Positions 49,630 through 59,853 of a DNA stretch of 64,000 nt are shown piece by piece. Numbering within the stretch: position 1 is the first letter of the stretch; the number at the start of each line of letters is the position of its first letter. The notes beneath the pieces were generated by a model that ran no database searches, was not told the origin of the DNA, and saw only the letters and a list, made by a program, of their open reading frames with translations. A program made the translations under genes and the position numbers. Source of the DNA: Oribacterium asaccharolyticum ACB7 (GTDB lineage Bacteria > Bacillota > Clostridia > Lachnospirales > Lachnospiraceae); assembly GCF_000238075.1 (NCBI RefSeq), contig NZ_JH414505.1:601481-665480 (forward strand). The letters are read 5' to 3'.

Positions 49630-52600
49630 TCAATTATCTTCTATTAACTCATGCTCATGGATGTTCCGTCCTGCTTTCATATCAGCAACTCTTCTTTCCA
49701 GCATAGCAGTCCTTCTATCGACAGAAGGAAAATCTGAAACCCCAAAATCATCCTTTATCCCCTTAAACACTGCATCGGGGGAGAAATATTCCGCAATATA
49801 CTCTGTCGCCTTCTTCGAATACTCCCGAATCCTCGGCAGATTCCGATAGAGAAGCACCGCTTCATCGGCGAATTTCCGGGGATCGTCCTCTACGACCATG
49901 ACTTCCTTCGCATGGGGAATGCCTTCCGCGCCACAGGAGGTGGTAAGCACTGCAGCACCTTCATGGAGGGCTTCCACTACCTTTCCTTTTACCCCCGCGC
50001 CGTAGCGGAGCGGAACAATCACAAGACGGCTTTCCTGATAAAGCTCATGCAGTCTTTCATCGCTCACAAAGCCGAGAACCTCGACTCCTTCTATTTTTTC
50101 CAGCTCCTTCACCTTGTCCGTGACATGACTTCCCACAATACGGAACTTCAGCTCCGGGAGCTGTCTTTTCATAAAGGGAAGGATTTCCCGAGAAAACCAA
50201 AGAACGGCGTCCTCATTAGGCGGGTGTGCAAAGCCTCCCACAAAGAGGATTCCCTCTCTTTCCTCTCCAATCTTCTCTACTGCTGCCGGCTTATCAAAGA
50301 CATAAGCGGTAATTGCCTTTACCGGGATACTGTCGTCTATCTTATGGATTTCCTCGACTTCGAGAGAAGAGGGATAATAGTTCATTTCCGCCTTGCTCAT
50401 CACGGAGAACTCCATATTTTTAAAATACTGAATTTCTTCCAGAAGCTCCGGTCTCTGCTCGAGCTCATACTCTCTTTGGAGACGGAGGAAGTGCAGGTCG
50501 TGTCCATAGAAAATAATCTTCCAGGGCGTATTTTCCTTAATGAAATCAATGTACTTTGTCGCAATATGCGGACGGTTCAAATACGCAACATCGATCATGT
50601 CCTTGTTTCGCTCCATCCAGTTCCAGATATCGCCCTGCATCTTCGTGCCGTAAAGCACCTCGATTCCGAGTTCCTCCAAAGCGGAGGTATAGGGTTCCTC
50701 ATGGAGGAAGTTATCCCCGAGGAATTTCACGATTACCCCTTTGTCCGTCAGCATTTTCAGGTACTGATAGGTCGTTTTTGAACCGGCATCCTTATCGAAG
50801 GTCGGTACATAGTGGTCAACAAAGAGAACATAGCGCCTTCCCTGCCCACGTTCCCTTGCACGGAAAGGATTGGGATTTCCGGTATTGACACTCTGCTTCT
50901 TCAGCTCTTCCTTCCACTTTTCCTTGAATTTCTCCTGATTTACCTTCTGATAACGCTTTAAGCCGCTACCCTCCACATCGGTGCCGTTCGAAATCCCCTC
51001 ATAGTGGATGACCTTGGAGCGTGGCTGATACAGCACCTTAAAGCCGTGCTTCCTGACGGAGAAGGCGAGGTCGGAATCCTCGCAGTAAGCCGGTGCAAAG
51101 AGTTCGTCAAAGCCCCCGATTTCTTTCCAAAGGGAAGTGCGAATGAGGATTGCCGCACCGGAGATATAGTCCACTTCCTTCACATAATTGTATTCCGGAT
51201 CATCCGGGTTCTGCAGTCTTCCGTAGTTCCAGCCGGAGGCATCGGACCAGATGATGCCGCCCGCCTCCTGGAGCCTTCCGTCCGGGTAGACGAGCTTTGA
51301 GCCTACCATACCGGCATCCGGGCGCCTTTCCATAAGCTCAAGCAGGGAAGAAAGCCAGCCCTCGGTCACTTCCGTATCATTGTTTAAGAAGAAAATGTAT
51401 TCTCCTCTTGCGACTTCCGCTGCCTGATTGCAGTTTTTCAGGAAGCCCATATTTTCTTTATTTCGAGCAATGACGAGGTTCTCCGAAAAGAGACGCAAAT
51501 CCCTCGTTGCGTCAGTGGAAACATCATCCGCAATAATCACTTCGTAAGGCGTTTCCTCCTGGCTCGTGTGAGCAAGGATGGATTGCAGGCAGCGATAGGT
51601 ATAGTGAATCTGGTTATAGCAGGGAATGATAATGCTGACCTTCGGCTGCTCCATTTTCTTAAAACGAACTTTTCCGCCCTCTTTGTAAGCCTTTCCGATT
51701 TTAAAATGCCCTAAAATCCGATTTCTTCCGTCCGGCAGAAGATAAAGAAGCATCGTTCTGATGGGATGTAAGAAGGTCTGCGCGATATAGTGGAGAATCA
51801 GTCTTCTCCTGCTATCCTCCGGGAAACGGCGATTGAAAGCGGAAGAGACTTTTCTTCTGATGCGAGAATAAAGACTCTGGTGCTTCTCAAAGTACGCCTT
51901 CTCCGTCTGAAGCTGCGCAATATCCCGTTCGTGGGTGCTGATCACCTTTTCGAGGTTTCCGACGTGCACCTGAGTCAGACGCAGCACTTCTCTTTCTTTT
52001 TTCAGTGCCACATCTTTGTCCTTTATATCCTCCTGAAGATGCGCAATGATTTGCTCTTTTTCCTCTATCACTTCCTTTTGCTTTCGGAAGTTTTCGGGGC
52101 TGAAGCGCTGGCTGCGGTAAGCCCAGATATTGCTCTCCTCGCTCTCTCCGTGTACTTCCTCCTGGAATTCTCTTTCCTTCTTCTCCGTAGCGAGAAGCTC
52201 CGGCTTTCCCACGGAGAAAAGACGGAAAAAGCTCTCTTCGTCTCTATATCTTAATTTATGCTTATAGCTTTCGTACCAGTAATGGAGAATCCGATACTCC
52301 AGAAAGCTCCTTTCCACGCCCTCCGGAAATACCCATTCGCAGTCAATGAGCACCGCCTTATCCTGCACCATTAAGACATTTTCAAAAAGCAAATCATAAT
52401 TCGCAGGCTGAATCCACTCCTCCCTTCCAAGAAGCAGTACCAAAGCCTCCGTAATTTCCTTAACGGGCGCTTTTCCGTCGGAAATCAGCTCCCCGAGGAT
52501 TTCGGAAATGCTCTTTCCCTTTACAAAGGGATAGGCGATATAGGAGAGTGCGTCCGAGGATTCATAGGCTCTATGGAACTGCATTTCCTCCAGGACGCTG

Positions 52601-53424
52601 ACATTTCGTTCGGCAAAAAATGCTTCCATCAGCTTCCGTTTTTCCGGAAGGGACTCGATGTGGGCGTTGGCTTCCTTCGTTATTCCCTCTTTTAAAACGA
52701 ACTTTTCCCCTTTTTTCTCCGTAAGGATTTCCGTCTTGATGGCATACTCGGGCTTTCTGCTGGAATTGTATTTAATATAGTCCACTCTCTTACTGTGAAT
52801 GTCCTTCATGCCCCGAATGCCCGCCGTGTCCTTTCTAAAACGATAGAGAAAGCAGGGCGCAAAGGCGGGAAATACCCCTTCCTCGGAAAGCGCGATAATG
52901 CTCTTTCTCTCCTCTCCTTCCTTCGGGAGTCTGTCCTTGGTATAAAAATGAATGGGATAGTCCAGAGACGGAAGCGGAAAATACACTCTTCCCTCTCCCT
53001 TCTCATACTTCGTAAGCAGGACTTTCTCGATGCCTTGTAGCTCCGAAAGACTTGTATAGGCGAGTTCCTTCTCCAGATACTCTGTCGCCAGGCTCTCCAT
53101 ACTTTTCTCATTGTGTATTCCCAAAACGATTTCCCCTCCGGGAACCAGATATTTTTCCATAAGGGAAGAAAGCAGGAACTCCAACGAGTCCTGAAAAAGC
53201 GTAAGGAGACGCTTCGTAAGGTTCGGAATCAAAATGTAGTCATACTGTCCTTCCTCCAAGCGAAGCGAGAGACGTTTTACCCGTCTCTTTAAGCGGCTTG
53301 CAAACATCTCCTCCGTCTCTTTATCGGAAAGAAGCAGAACTCTCGCATCTCTTTCCAAACCGCCTTCAGCCGGGAAGAAATAGATCCAATCTATGAGATT
53401 GCCTTTATATTCGCTAAATGTCAT
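49630..53424 (-). CDS. Giant multi-domain glycosyltransferase (GT2 plus GT4-type)
   Basis: A 1264-aa cytoplasmic or membrane-associated protein. Residues 1-130 are unassigned (a methyltransferase-like fold is possible). About 225-400 resembles a lipopolysaccharide-kinase/aminoglycoside-kinase fold ([36 protein letters not shown]). A coiled coil spans 445-510. A GT2 domain spans 596-840 ([50 protein letters not shown]) and a GT4-like domain about 890-1240 ([39 protein letters not shown]). It overlaps the Wzt-like ATPase gene by 4 bp, so it builds the glycan that this ABC system exports. Confidence 0.85.
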   Translation of the reverse strand: MTFSEYKGNLIDWIYFFPAEGGLERDARVLLLSDKETEEMFASRLKRRVKRLSLRLEEGQYDYILIPNLTKRLLTLFQDSLEFLLSSLMEKYLVPGGEIVLGIHNEKSMESLATEYLEKELAYTSLSELQGIEKVLLTKYEKGEGRVYFPLPSLDYPIHFYTKDRLPKEGEERKSIIALSEEGVFPAFAPCFLYRFRKDTAGIRGMKDIHSKRVDYIKYNSSRKPEYAIKTEILTEKKGEKFVLKEGITKEANAHIESLPEKRKLMEAFFAERNVSVLEEMQFHRAYESSDALSYIAYPFVKGKSISEILGELISDGKAPVKEITEALVLLLGREEWIQPANYDLLFENVLMVQDKAVLIDCEWVFPEGVERSFLEYRILHYWYESYKHKLRYRDEESFFRLFSVGKPELLATEKKEREFQEEVHGESEESNIWAYRSQRFSPENFRKQKEVIEEKEQIIAHLQEDIKDKDVALKKEREVLRLTQVHVGNLEKVISTHERDIAQLQTEKAYFEKHQSLYSRIRRKVSSAFNRRFPEDSRRRLILHYIAQTFLHPIRTMLLYLLPDGRNRILGHFKIGKAYKEGGKVRFKKMEQPKVSIIIPCYNQIHYTYRCLQSILAHTSQEETPYEVIIADDVSTDATRDLRLFSENLVIARNKENMGFLKNCNQAAEVARGEYIFFLNNDTEVTEGWLSSLLELMERRPDAGMVGSKLVYPDGRLQEAGGIIWSDASGWNYGRLQNPDDPEYNYVKEVDYISGAAILIRTSLWKEIGGFDELFAPAYCEDSDLAFSVRKHGFKVLYQPRSKVIHYEGISNGTDVEGSGLKRYQKVNQEKFKEKWKEELKKQSVNTGNPNPFRARERGQGRRYVLFVDHYVPTFDKDAGSKTTYQYLKMLTDKGVIVKFLGDNFLHEEPYTSALEELGIEVLYGTKMQGDIWNWMERNKDMIDVAYLNRPHIATKYIDFIKENTPWKIIFYGHDLHFLRLQREYELEQRPELLEEIQYFKNMEFSVMSKAEMNYYPSSLEVEEIHKIDDSIPVKAITAYVFDKPAAVEKIGEEREGILFVGGFAHPPNEDAVLWFSREILPFMKRQLPELKFRIVGSHVTDKVKELEKIEGVEVLGFVSDERLHELYQESRLVIVPLRYGAGVKGKVVEALHEGAAVLTTSCGAEGIPHAKEVMVVEDDPRKFADEAVLLYRNLPRIREYSKKATEYIAEYFSPDAVFKGIKDDFGVSDFPSVDRRTAMLERRVADMKAGRNIHEHELIEDN

Positions 53425-54791
53425 GCGTCATGCCTTTCCAGAGTCACCTTCGACTCCATATCGTAAATCCCCACCGTATTTTTATTGGACAGCACGGTGA
53501 TGCTGGTAATATCGTATTTTCTGTCATAGACGGTATGCTCTCCACCCTCAAAGCCCGTACAGGAAATGGAAAGGAGATACTCTCCGCCCTGCAGGTTCAT
53601 TTTCTGAGTAAAGGAGCAGATATACTCGTCCCCCGCCTTCACGGCGGGAATATTTTCCCCTTCAAAAAGCGTATTGGTTCCGCTTAAGTCCATACCGCGC
53701 TTATCCTTTATCGTGAAGGTGAAAATCGGGGAGGCAATGTTGTCATAAAAGCGAATTCGCTCTCGGATGGTGAAGTTCTCTCCTTTTATGAGAATGTTGC
53801 TGAGCTTCCCTTCGTTGTCGAAAATACCGAAGTCCACAATCTCCGCCTTTCCGTTTCCGTAGAGCTGCGCGGAGGGGTTGATGCTCATCTCGTCCTTCAT
53901 GAGGCGCGAAAGGTCCGTCTCGGCATCCTTACTGCTTTCCGATTCTACAACTTCTTCATTCGCCTGTCCCGCCTTCTCCTGTCCTCTCGTACCCGCTGTC
54001 GTCCCGTCCCCCAGGAAATCCTGCTCATCCACAAACTTCTCCGCTGCGGGGTTCTTTCCGGCAAGGATTTTCTTATACTGATCCACCATTTCTCCGGGAA
54101 GGCCTTCTCCGACCTTTTCTCCTTTGTTGAAGAGAATGACACGGTCACAGTATTTCATAACGGATCCCAGGTCGTGCGTTACCATGAGAATGGTCGTTCC
54201 CTTCTTCTTCAGCTCGTCCATTCTGTGATAGCATTTTGCCTGAAAGAAGACGTCTCCTACAGAAAGAGCCTCATCAACAATCAAGATTTCGGGGTCGATG
54301 GAAATGTAAAGGGCAAAGGCCAGGCGGACGAACATACCGCTGGAATAGGACTTCACGGGCTGATACACGAAGTCTCCGATGTCGGCAAAGTCCAGGATAT
54401 CCGGAAGCTTCTTGTCCATTTCCTCCTTACTGATGCCCATCATGGTGCCGTTCATGTAAATGTTTTCAATCCCGGTATAGTCCTGATTAAAGCCTGCGCC
54501 AAGCTCCAGGAGTGCGCAGACGGTTCCCTTCGTTTCCACGCTGCCGCTTGTCGGGGTCAGTACACCGGTAATAATCTTCAGCATTGTGGATTTTCCGGAG
54601 CCGTTTGTTCCGATAATCCCCACCGCTTCTCCTTTTTTTACGGAAAAGGATATGTCCTGCAGGGCAAAAAAGTCCTTATGATAGGACTTCTTTCTTATGC
54701 TGACACTTTCCAGCAATCTATCTATAGCGCGGTCATACAAACGGTAGACCTTGCTTACCTTTTTCACGGAAATCAGTTCTTCGTTTTCCAT
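53421..54791 (-). CDS. Polysaccharide-export ABC ATPase, Wzt-like
   Basis: A 456-aa cytoplasmic protein. Start set at [20 protein letters not shown] after GAGGGAGG; a longer in-frame extension lacks a ribosome site. The ATPase domain has Walker [16 protein letters not shown] near 60, a signature-like [15 protein letters not shown] near 150 and Walker [10 protein letters not shown]. The C-terminal part (about 315-456) resembles the carbohydrate-binding Wzt_C domain ([20 protein letters not shown]). The permease partner (Wzm) is not in this window. It probably exports the glycan made by the following glycosyltransferase. Confidence 0.87.
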   Translation of the reverse strand: MENEELISVKKVSKVYRLYDRAIDRLLESVSIRKKSYHKDFFALQDISFSVKKGEAVGIIGTNGSGKSTMLKIITGVLTPTSGSVETKGTVCALLELGAGFNQDYTGIENIYMNGTMMGISKEEMDKKLPDILDFADIGDFVYQPVKSYSSGMFVRLAFALYISIDPEILIVDEALSVGDVFFQAKCYHRMDELKKKGTTILMVTHDLGSVMKYCDRVILFNKGEKVGEGLPGEMVDQYKKILAGKNPAAEKFVDEQDFLGDGTTAGTRGQEKAGQANEEVVESESSKDAETDLSRLMKDEMSINPSAQLYGNGKAEIVDFGIFDNEGKLSNILIKGENFTIRERIRFYDNIASPIFTFTIKDKRGMDLSGTNTLFEGENIPAVKAGDEYICSFTQKMNLQGGEYLLSISCTGFEGGEHTVYDRKYDITSITVLSNKNTVGIYDMESKVTLERHDA

Positions 54792-54841
54792 TTGCCTCCC
54801 TCTTTGCTCTATGCATTCTTTCTTTAAAGACATTTGGAAAA

Positions 54842-54870
54842 ATTATACCATTCCGAAGAACTATGGTCAA
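54842..54870 (-). promoter_or_regulatory. Sigma-A promoter of the glycan-export operon
   Basis: TTGACC (54865-54870), 17 bp, TATAAT (54842-54847) with TGG extension, minus strand, about 45 bp before the start codon. Confidence 0.85.
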
Positions 54871-54894
54871 AGAAAAGGCGTATTCCGTTCACAT

Positions 54895-54923
54895 AAAAAA
54901 ACAGCTCCACTTTCGTGGAGCTG
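54895..54923 (-). terminator. Intrinsic terminator of the rpsF-ssb-rpsR operon
   Basis: Perfect 9-bp stem CAGCTCCAC / GTGGAGCTG with GAAA loop followed by seven T, minus strand, just after the rpsR stop. Confidence 0.93.
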
Positions 54924-54929
54924 CTCTCA

Positions 54930-55202
54930 TTAATCTACCTGATATGGCAATAATGCGATGTGTCTTGCACGCTTAATTGCTGTTGTAATTGCTCTCTGGT
55001 GAGATGCGCAGGTACCTGTGATTCTTCTGGGAAGAATCTTACCTCTCTCAGAAATGAACTTTCTAAGAGTTCCTACGTCCTTATAATCTACCGGCTTGGA
55101 CTTCTCTCCGCAGAACGCACAAACTTTCTTTCTGCTGCGGAAGCCGCCGCCAGCGCGTCTTGGTCTTGCTGAACCGCTTTTATCTGACTTCTGAAATGCC
55201 AT
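54930..55202 (-). CDS. rpsR: 30S ribosomal protein S18
   Basis: A 90-aa S18 protein binding the platform of the 30S subunit with S6. Conserved region [20 protein letters not shown] and [20 protein letters not shown], then [20 protein letters not shown]. The CxxC (CAFC) marks the zinc-binding form. The N-terminus is Gly/Arg-rich. Third gene of rpsF-ssb-rpsR. Confidence 0.98.
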   Translation of the reverse strand: MAFQKSDKSGSARPRRAGGGFRSRKKVCAFCGEKSKPVDYKDVGTLRKFISERGKILPRRITGTCASHQRAITTAIKRARHIALLPYQVD

Positions 55203-55265
55203 GGCTTTCCTCCTTCTATGGCAGACTACTTCTGCCTTTTTTCATCCTGAGGAAAACTTCCCAAC

Positions 55266-55727
55266 CTAGGTGAAGGGGAGTCCCTCGTCCTCTACCCCAT
55301 CAGGTATACTCATAAATCCTTCGCTTAAATCGTCTGTTCCGCCCATAAACGGACTGTTCGATTCTCTGGAATAGGAAGAGCCGTTTCCGCCTCCCTGTCC
55401 TTTGCTGTCCGCGAACTCCTGGTCATCCACAATAATATCCGTGGTATACACCGTCTGTCCGTCTTTGTTCTGATAACTGCCGGTTTGAATGCTTCCGGAA
55501 ACCAACATACGCATCCCCTGATGCATATATTTCTCGGCAAATTCCGCTCTCTGTCCGAAGGACACGCAACGGATAAAGTCTGCCGTCGGCTGACCGTCGT
55601 TCTGGTTTCTTCTGCCTCTTCTGTCTACCGCAAGAGTGTATCTTGCAATAGCCATGCTATTCTCCCCTTGGGAATACCGAATCTCAGGATCTCTTACCAA
55701 TCTACCCATTAGGATAACTCTGTTCAT
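55266..55727 (-). CDS. ssb: Single-stranded DNA-binding protein
   Basis: A 153-aa SSB. OB-fold start MNRVILMGRLVRDPEIRYSQ, core FIRCVSFGQRAEFAEKYMHQ and the variable acidic Gly/Ser-rich tail ending PDGVEDEGLPFT, close to the usual DDxxPF protein-interaction tip. Binds ssDNA as a tetramer in replication and repair. Located between rpsF and rpsR, the standard Firmicutes order. Confidence 0.97.
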   Translation of the reverse strand: MNRVILMGRLVRDPEIRYSQGENSMAIARYTLAVDRRGRRNQNDGQPTADFIRCVSFGQRAEFAEKYMHQGMRMLVSGSIQTGSYQNKDGQTVYTTDIIVDDQEFADSKGQGGGNGSSYSRESNSPFMGGTDDLSEGFMSIPDGVEDEGLPFT

Positions 55728-55749
55728 CTTTTACTCGCTTTCCGCTTGC

Positions 55750-56088
55750 TTATTCAGCTACAGTTTCTGCTGCATGCTCCGCTGTCTTAGCCTGTGCTGT
55801 TTCTTCCGGCTTAACAACAAGATAACGGATTACCGGCTCCATAATACGAACCTGGTTCTCGAGCTCGTTAGGAGTGTTTGCATCTCCTGTGAACGGGATG
55901 AAATAGTAGTAGGCTTCCTTCATGTGCTGAATTTCGTAAGCCAGTCTCTTCTTTCCCCACTCTTCGATAGGCTCAACAACAGTTCCATTGTAACGGGTGA
56001 TAAATCCCTTGATCTTTTCAATGGCTGCCGCTCTCTCCTCATCATCGAGCTTCGCACTGAGAACAACGCATAACTCATACTTGTTCAT
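55750..56088 (-). CDS. rpsF: 30S ribosomal protein S6
   Basis: A 112-aa S6 protein, start MNKYELCVVLSAKLDDEERA after GGAGGT. Conserved GKKRLAYEIQHMKEAYYYFI. The C-terminal tail is Ala/Glu/Thr-rich. Its leader (56089-56200) contains a short hairpin (TTTCC/GGAAA) and may hold the S6:S18 autoregulatory site, but I cannot confirm that motif. No strong promoter recognised; TTGCTA, 17 bp, ACTATT is the best candidate. Confidence 0.97.
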   Translation of the reverse strand: MNKYELCVVLSAKLDDEERAAAIEKIKGFITRYNGTVVEPIEEWGKKRLAYEIQHMKEAYYYFIPFTGDANTPNELENQVRIMEPVIRYLVVKPEETAQAKTAEHAAETVAE

Positions 56089-56314
56089 TCGCTTTTACCT
56101 CCTTATGGTCTCTGGCCTTTCCTAATGGAAAAGCAAGGAATAGTGATACAGTCGCCTATTTTAGCAAAAAAACTGTTATTCCGCAAGCTAATTCTGGATT
56201 TATACTACCTTTTCTTTACACATCGGTTTTTAGGGAAGGCACACGGCGTTTCTCGTTCTGCCTTCCATAGCTTCCGTTGCTATGGCTTACCACCACACTT
56301 CCGCTATAACGGAC

Positions 56315-57055
56315 TTAAATGTCATCCGAAAAATGAATCCGTTCGCCGGAAAGTCTTCTCAGCAGCTCCTCCTCGCTTTCATCCGGATAGCCGGTATAGG
56401 ATAGAAAGAGCGGCTTGTTTAAAATCTTCATCATAAGAACCGGATTTTCCGGAAGTGCATCCTCCTCGGAATCCAGTAGCGCTTCCTTTTTTCTCCGTTC
56501 CAAAAGTGCCTTTGTCGGCACGGCATAAAGGACATAGTCCTGCAAGGCCTTCTCATTAAAATCCGGCAGGTTTCCGTGCTTAGCCGCTTCGCATTTCGGT
56601 TCCGCAGAATTCTTTGGCGCTTTCTCCTTTTTACCTTCTTCCGCCTCGCTTTCCTCTTTGGAAAGCTTCGCCACCGTCCGAAAACCGTAGGGACTGTAGA
56701 TGCTTTCCGCTACGGGAATCAAGATGCAGAAGACTTCTCCCTCTTCTTTTAAGAGTTGAAAGGCGTAACGGAGGAGTTCTCCCATGATGCCCTGTCTTCT
56801 TTTCTCTTTTTTCGTCGCTACCGCATAGATATAACTGGCCGTGATTTCTTTTCCGAAGAAGGAAAGCAGGAAGGGATTTAAATGAAGCATGGCAATAATC
56901 TGCCCGTCTTCCTCCATGGCAAGAATCCGCTTCGGTCTCTCCTTGTAATAAAAGTCCAGGAACGCTTCCGTATCTTCAGGAAAAATCTCCCGATACAAGG
57001 CCTTCGTCCTTTCCTGCTCTTCCGGCGTTTTAAGAAGGAGTATCTTCCTCATCAT
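56315..57055 (-). CDS. GNAT family N-acetyltransferase
   Basis: A 246-aa protein. Start at MMRKILLLKTPEEQERTKAL inside the end of the preceding gene, with GAGG 9 bases upstream; an earlier TTG has no ribosome site. Acetyl-CoA site: YIYAVATKKEKRRQGIMGEL, then LRYAFQLLKEEGEVFCILIP and YSPYGFRTVA. This is the Eis-like or predicted-acetyltransferase group, with an acidic insertion (ESEAEEGKKEKAPKNSAEPK) after the core. It overlaps the DUF2156 gene, implying a two-gene operon that may modify aminoacyl or lipid substrates together. Confidence 0.8.
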   Translation of the reverse strand: MMRKILLLKTPEEQERTKALYREIFPEDTEAFLDFYYKERPKRILAMEEDGQIIAMLHLNPFLLSFFGKEITASYIYAVATKKEKRRQGIMGELLRYAFQLLKEEGEVFCILIPVAESIYSPYGFRTVAKLSKEESEAEEGKKEKAPKNSAEPKCEAAKHGNLPDFNEKALQDYVLYAVPTKALLERRKKEALLDSEEDALPENPVLMMKILNKPLFLSYTGYPDESEEELLRRLSGERIHFSDDI

Positions 57056-58040
57056 ACTGCATAACCTCTTCCTCAAACTTGTCTACAACAAAGTCTTCAT
57101 AACCCTTGAAATCCTTCTGCACGACCATATACTTCCGCGCAAAATCAATGGGATTATAGCTTTCCTTCGCCCTTCGCAGGCCGGCAAGTCCCATGTCGTC
57201 CTCTCGATTCACAAGCTTCGCCTTAGGGAACTCATGCAGTAAAAATTCCTGGTTAATCACCTGGTAAATGCCCGGAATCTCGGGATTGCCTTTCTCTATG
57301 GAAATGCTGGCCATTTCCTCCCTCGGGTTATAGGCCCCGATGGAAAAGGCTTCCAGTCGGCCATCGATAAAAATGCCGCCGATATAATGGTCGATGCTCA
57401 TGCAATTCTGCAAAACTTCATGAATCCCCTTGATTTCATATTCCAGGGTATCTTCGCCGTTTCCTTCTTCCTTGGCACGAGACTGATACCAACGATCCAA
57501 AAACTCCCAAACAACGACCTTCTCACTGCAGCAAATACTCCGGTACTCCCAGCGTCCCTCATATTCTCTCTTGAACTTGTTGACCCGATTCTTCTTCTTA
57601 TAAAAACGCTTCCCGGGCAGAGTCCTAAGCTCCTCCGCATCGTAGAGATAGTCCTTAAAATCTTCCTCTTCCTTCACCAGGTAACGCGGGTTCTCTTCCA
57701 ATTTGAGAAACTTCACCGCCTCCTCATCCGCAAGATAAATCTTGAGAGGTTGGTTCAAAACCTGATTAAAATACTCCTCAATTCTCTGAAAATAAATCGG
57801 GAGATCCTCTTCATCACAATACGGCATCGCCGTATATTTCTCACCTTCCCGATCCATCAGAAGAAAAAGAGCCTTGTCCTCCTCTTCCGCGACCATAATA
57901 TCGCAGTACTCTCTCCATAAATAACTGTCAAGGGCACAGCTGTCACAGGTTCTGTTCGGTCTGCGATAAAAATACGGCGCGATATGCTTGGAGTCTTCAG
58001 CCCGCAGTACTGAAAATTGCAGCTTTTTTGCATCCTGCAT
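57030..58040 (-). CDS. DUF2156 protein, phosphatidylglycerol-lysyltransferase-C-like
   Basis: A 336-aa protein with tandem GNAT-like folds of the DUF2156 family. Recognisable pieces: FYRRPNRTCDSCALDSYLWR at the N-terminus, PGKRFYKKKNRVNKFKREYE near residue 145, and GIFIDGRLEAFSIGAYNPRE near 220, then LVNREDDMGLAGLRRAKESY near 285. The fold resembles the soluble half of MprF (aminoacyl-PG synthase), but there is no membrane part. Such proteins may transfer aminoacyl groups from tRNA; function in this clade is not established. Confidence 0.8.
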   Translation of the reverse strand: MQDAKKLQFSVLRAEDSKHIAPYFYRRPNRTCDSCALDSYLWREYCDIMVAEEEDKALFLLMDREGEKYTAMPYCDEEDLPIYFQRIEEYFNQVLNQPLKIYLADEEAVKFLKLEENPRYLVKEEEDFKDYLYDAEELRTLPGKRFYKKKNRVNKFKREYEGRWEYRSICCSEKVVVWEFLDRWYQSRAKEEGNGEDTLEYEIKGIHEVLQNCMSIDHYIGGIFIDGRLEAFSIGAYNPREEMASISIEKGNPEIPGIYQVINQEFLLHEFPKAKLVNREDDMGLAGLRRAKESYNPIDFARKYMVVQKDFKGYEDFVVDKFEEEVMQYDEEDTPS

Positions 58041-58254
58041 GAATATTCGTTCCTTTCCTTTTACACTCTAGGCTTATCATTTTACCACAGATTGAAAAAA
58101 GAAAAGGAAAAAAAGAACTGATTTCCTCCTTTCTTTATGCTTTTTTTAACTTTCATCGGAAGACATCTTCTCTGTAGACTCCTCTCCAATGATTTCCTTC
58201 AATCTAGCACGGCCAAATGCCCTCGCCTAGTCCCTTTATTCGGATAATATCCGT

Positions 58255-58998
58255 TTACGGATATGCTATTCCGTAGATTTCTTTCAGTTCGTCCGTGTAT
58301 TCTCCATCTTCCCGATAGATCACAAGCGGAGGGAGGATGCGCAGTTCTACCCCCGCATCTTTTCCCGCCTCTATAAGAAAGAGCTTGGCCTCTCCGTTTA
58401 GATAGGAGTGCACCATTTGCAGCCGCTTCGGCTCTAGCTTGTTTTCTCGCAAAATGCTGATAATCTCCGCCATTCTTTTCGGACGATGCACGATAAAGAA
58501 TTTTCCTCTACTGTCCAAAGCAAAACTTGCAGCCTTTGCCACATCCTGAAAACGGCACAGAATTTCATGTCTTGCGATGAGTTTCTTCGAGTCGGGGTTT
58601 TGCAAATCTGACTGCATATAGGGAGGATTGGCGGTAACAACCTGAAATCGATGGGCAAGTCGCTCTCCGCCTTTCATGCGAAGCTCTTCTATCTGACAAA
58701 GATCTCCCGTCAGCATTTCCATTCGTTCTTCTTCTTGATTTAGGGTAACAGATCGTCTCGCAAGACTTGCCGCTTCCTCTTGAATTTCAATTCCGACGAG
58801 CTTTCCGGCTTCGGTTTTCGCGGCAAGAAGCAAAGGAACAATGCCGTTTCCGGAGCACAAATCCAAAACGGCATTCCCCTTTTTGACCGCTCCCTTTGCA
58901 AAAGCACTGAGCAGTACCGCATCTATTCCATAACAAAAGGCTTCCGTATCCTGTATAATACGATAGCCCTTACACTGCAAATCATCGATTCTTTCCAA
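58255..58998 (-). CDS. tRNA1(Val) adenine-N6-methyltransferase-like (YabB/TrmN6 group)
   Basis: A 247-aa class I methyltransferase. TTG start, with GGAG overlapping the ricT stop 6 bases upstream. SAM motif VLDLCSGNGIVPLLLAAKTE near residue 45, and the N6-adenine motif TANPPYMQ near 125. C-terminal region WNPFLLIEAGKDAG-like. B. subtilis YabB, a homologue, also follows yaaT. The TAA stop lies in the loop of a short hairpin (ATATCCG/CGGATAT). No U run follows. Confidence 0.85.
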   Translation of the reverse strand: MERIDDLQCKGYRIIQDTEAFCYGIDAVLLSAFAKGAVKKGNAVLDLCSGNGIVPLLLAAKTEAGKLVGIEIQEEAASLARRSVTLNQEEERMEMLTGDLCQIEELRMKGGERLAHRFQVVTANPPYMQSDLQNPDSKKLIARHEILCRFQDVAKAASFALDSRGKFFIVHRPKRMAEIISILRENKLEPKRLQMVHSYLNGEAKLFLIEAGKDAGVELRILPPLVIYREDGEYTDELKEIYGIAYP

Positions 58999-59001
58999 AG
59001 C

Positions 59002-59841
59002 CTACTCCAAATCCATTTTCCGACGAGGCTTGAACTTCAAATCCGAAATCGAGTATTCCCTGAGTTCCTTTTCATCCTCTTTTTCCAGATTGACAATCAA
59101 TTTTACCTTCTGATTCAGGACGGATACGGAAACCACCTCTCCCTTTAAGCCTTCACGCGTGGTCACAAATTCCCCGAGCGCGGGCAGCTTGGAGTTTAGA
59201 AAATCATAAACCTCTTCTTCATTTTTTAAACAGCACATCAGTCTCCCGCAGACACCGGAGATACTGCTGGGGTTTAAGGACAGACCCTGTTCCTTTGCCA
59301 TCTTGATGGATACCGGTGCAAATTCCGAAAGAAAGCTATGGCAACAAAGGGGTCTTCCGCAGACACCATAGCCGCCAAGAAGCTTCGTTTCATCCCGGAC
59401 ACCGACCTGTCTCAATTCAATTCTCGTTCTGAAGATGGAGGCCAGGTCCTTTACCAAAGCACGGAAGTCCACTCTTCCCTCCGCCGTAAAGTAAAATAAG
59501 GCCTTTCCCTTATCAAAGGTATATTCCACATCAATCAGTTTCATTTCCAAACCGTGCTCTTTAATCTTCTTCTGGCAAGTCTCATAGGCTTCCCGCTCTA
59601 AAGCGTGGTTTGCTTCGTACTGTACTCTGTCCTCCTCCGTAGCCTTACGGAGAATATCCTTTAACGGAGCAACAATTTTATCCTCCGTAATCTCCTGATT
59701 TTCTAAAAGTACCTCTCCATATTCCACCCCTCTTGAGGTTTCCACAATGGCATACTCTCCGCGAGAAAAACTCACCCCCTTGGGAGAGAAATAGTACACC
59801 TTTCCCGCCGTGCGAAACTTAACGCCAATCACTTCTGTCAT
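59002..59841 (-). CDS. ricT: PSP1-domain protein RicT (YaaT)
   Basis: A 279-aa cytoplasmic protein. The PSP1 domain occupies residues 60-150 (MTEVIGVKFRTAGKVYYFSP at the start). Two Cys clusters follow: GGYGVCGRPLCCHSFLSEF near 165 and SGVCGRLMCCLKNEEEVYDF near 205; these carry the iron-sulphur clusters of the Ric (RicA-RicF-RicT) complex that promotes RNase Y mRNA processing and sporulation/competence control in B. subtilis. Position between holB and the methyltransferase matches that operon. Confidence 0.93.
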   Translation of the reverse strand: MTEVIGVKFRTAGKVYYFSPKGVSFSRGEYAIVETSRGVEYGEVLLENQEITEDKIVAPLKDILRKATEEDRVQYEANHALEREAYETCQKKIKEHGLEMKLIDVEYTFDKGKALFYFTAEGRVDFRALVKDLASIFRTRIELRQVGVRDETKLLGGYGVCGRPLCCHSFLSEFAPVSIKMAKEQGLSLNPSSISGVCGRLMCCLKNEEEVYDFLNSKLPALGEFVTTREGLKGEVVSVSVLNQKVKLIVNLEKEDEKELREYSISDLKFKPRRKMDLE

Positions 59842-59853
59842 ATAGTAAAACTC

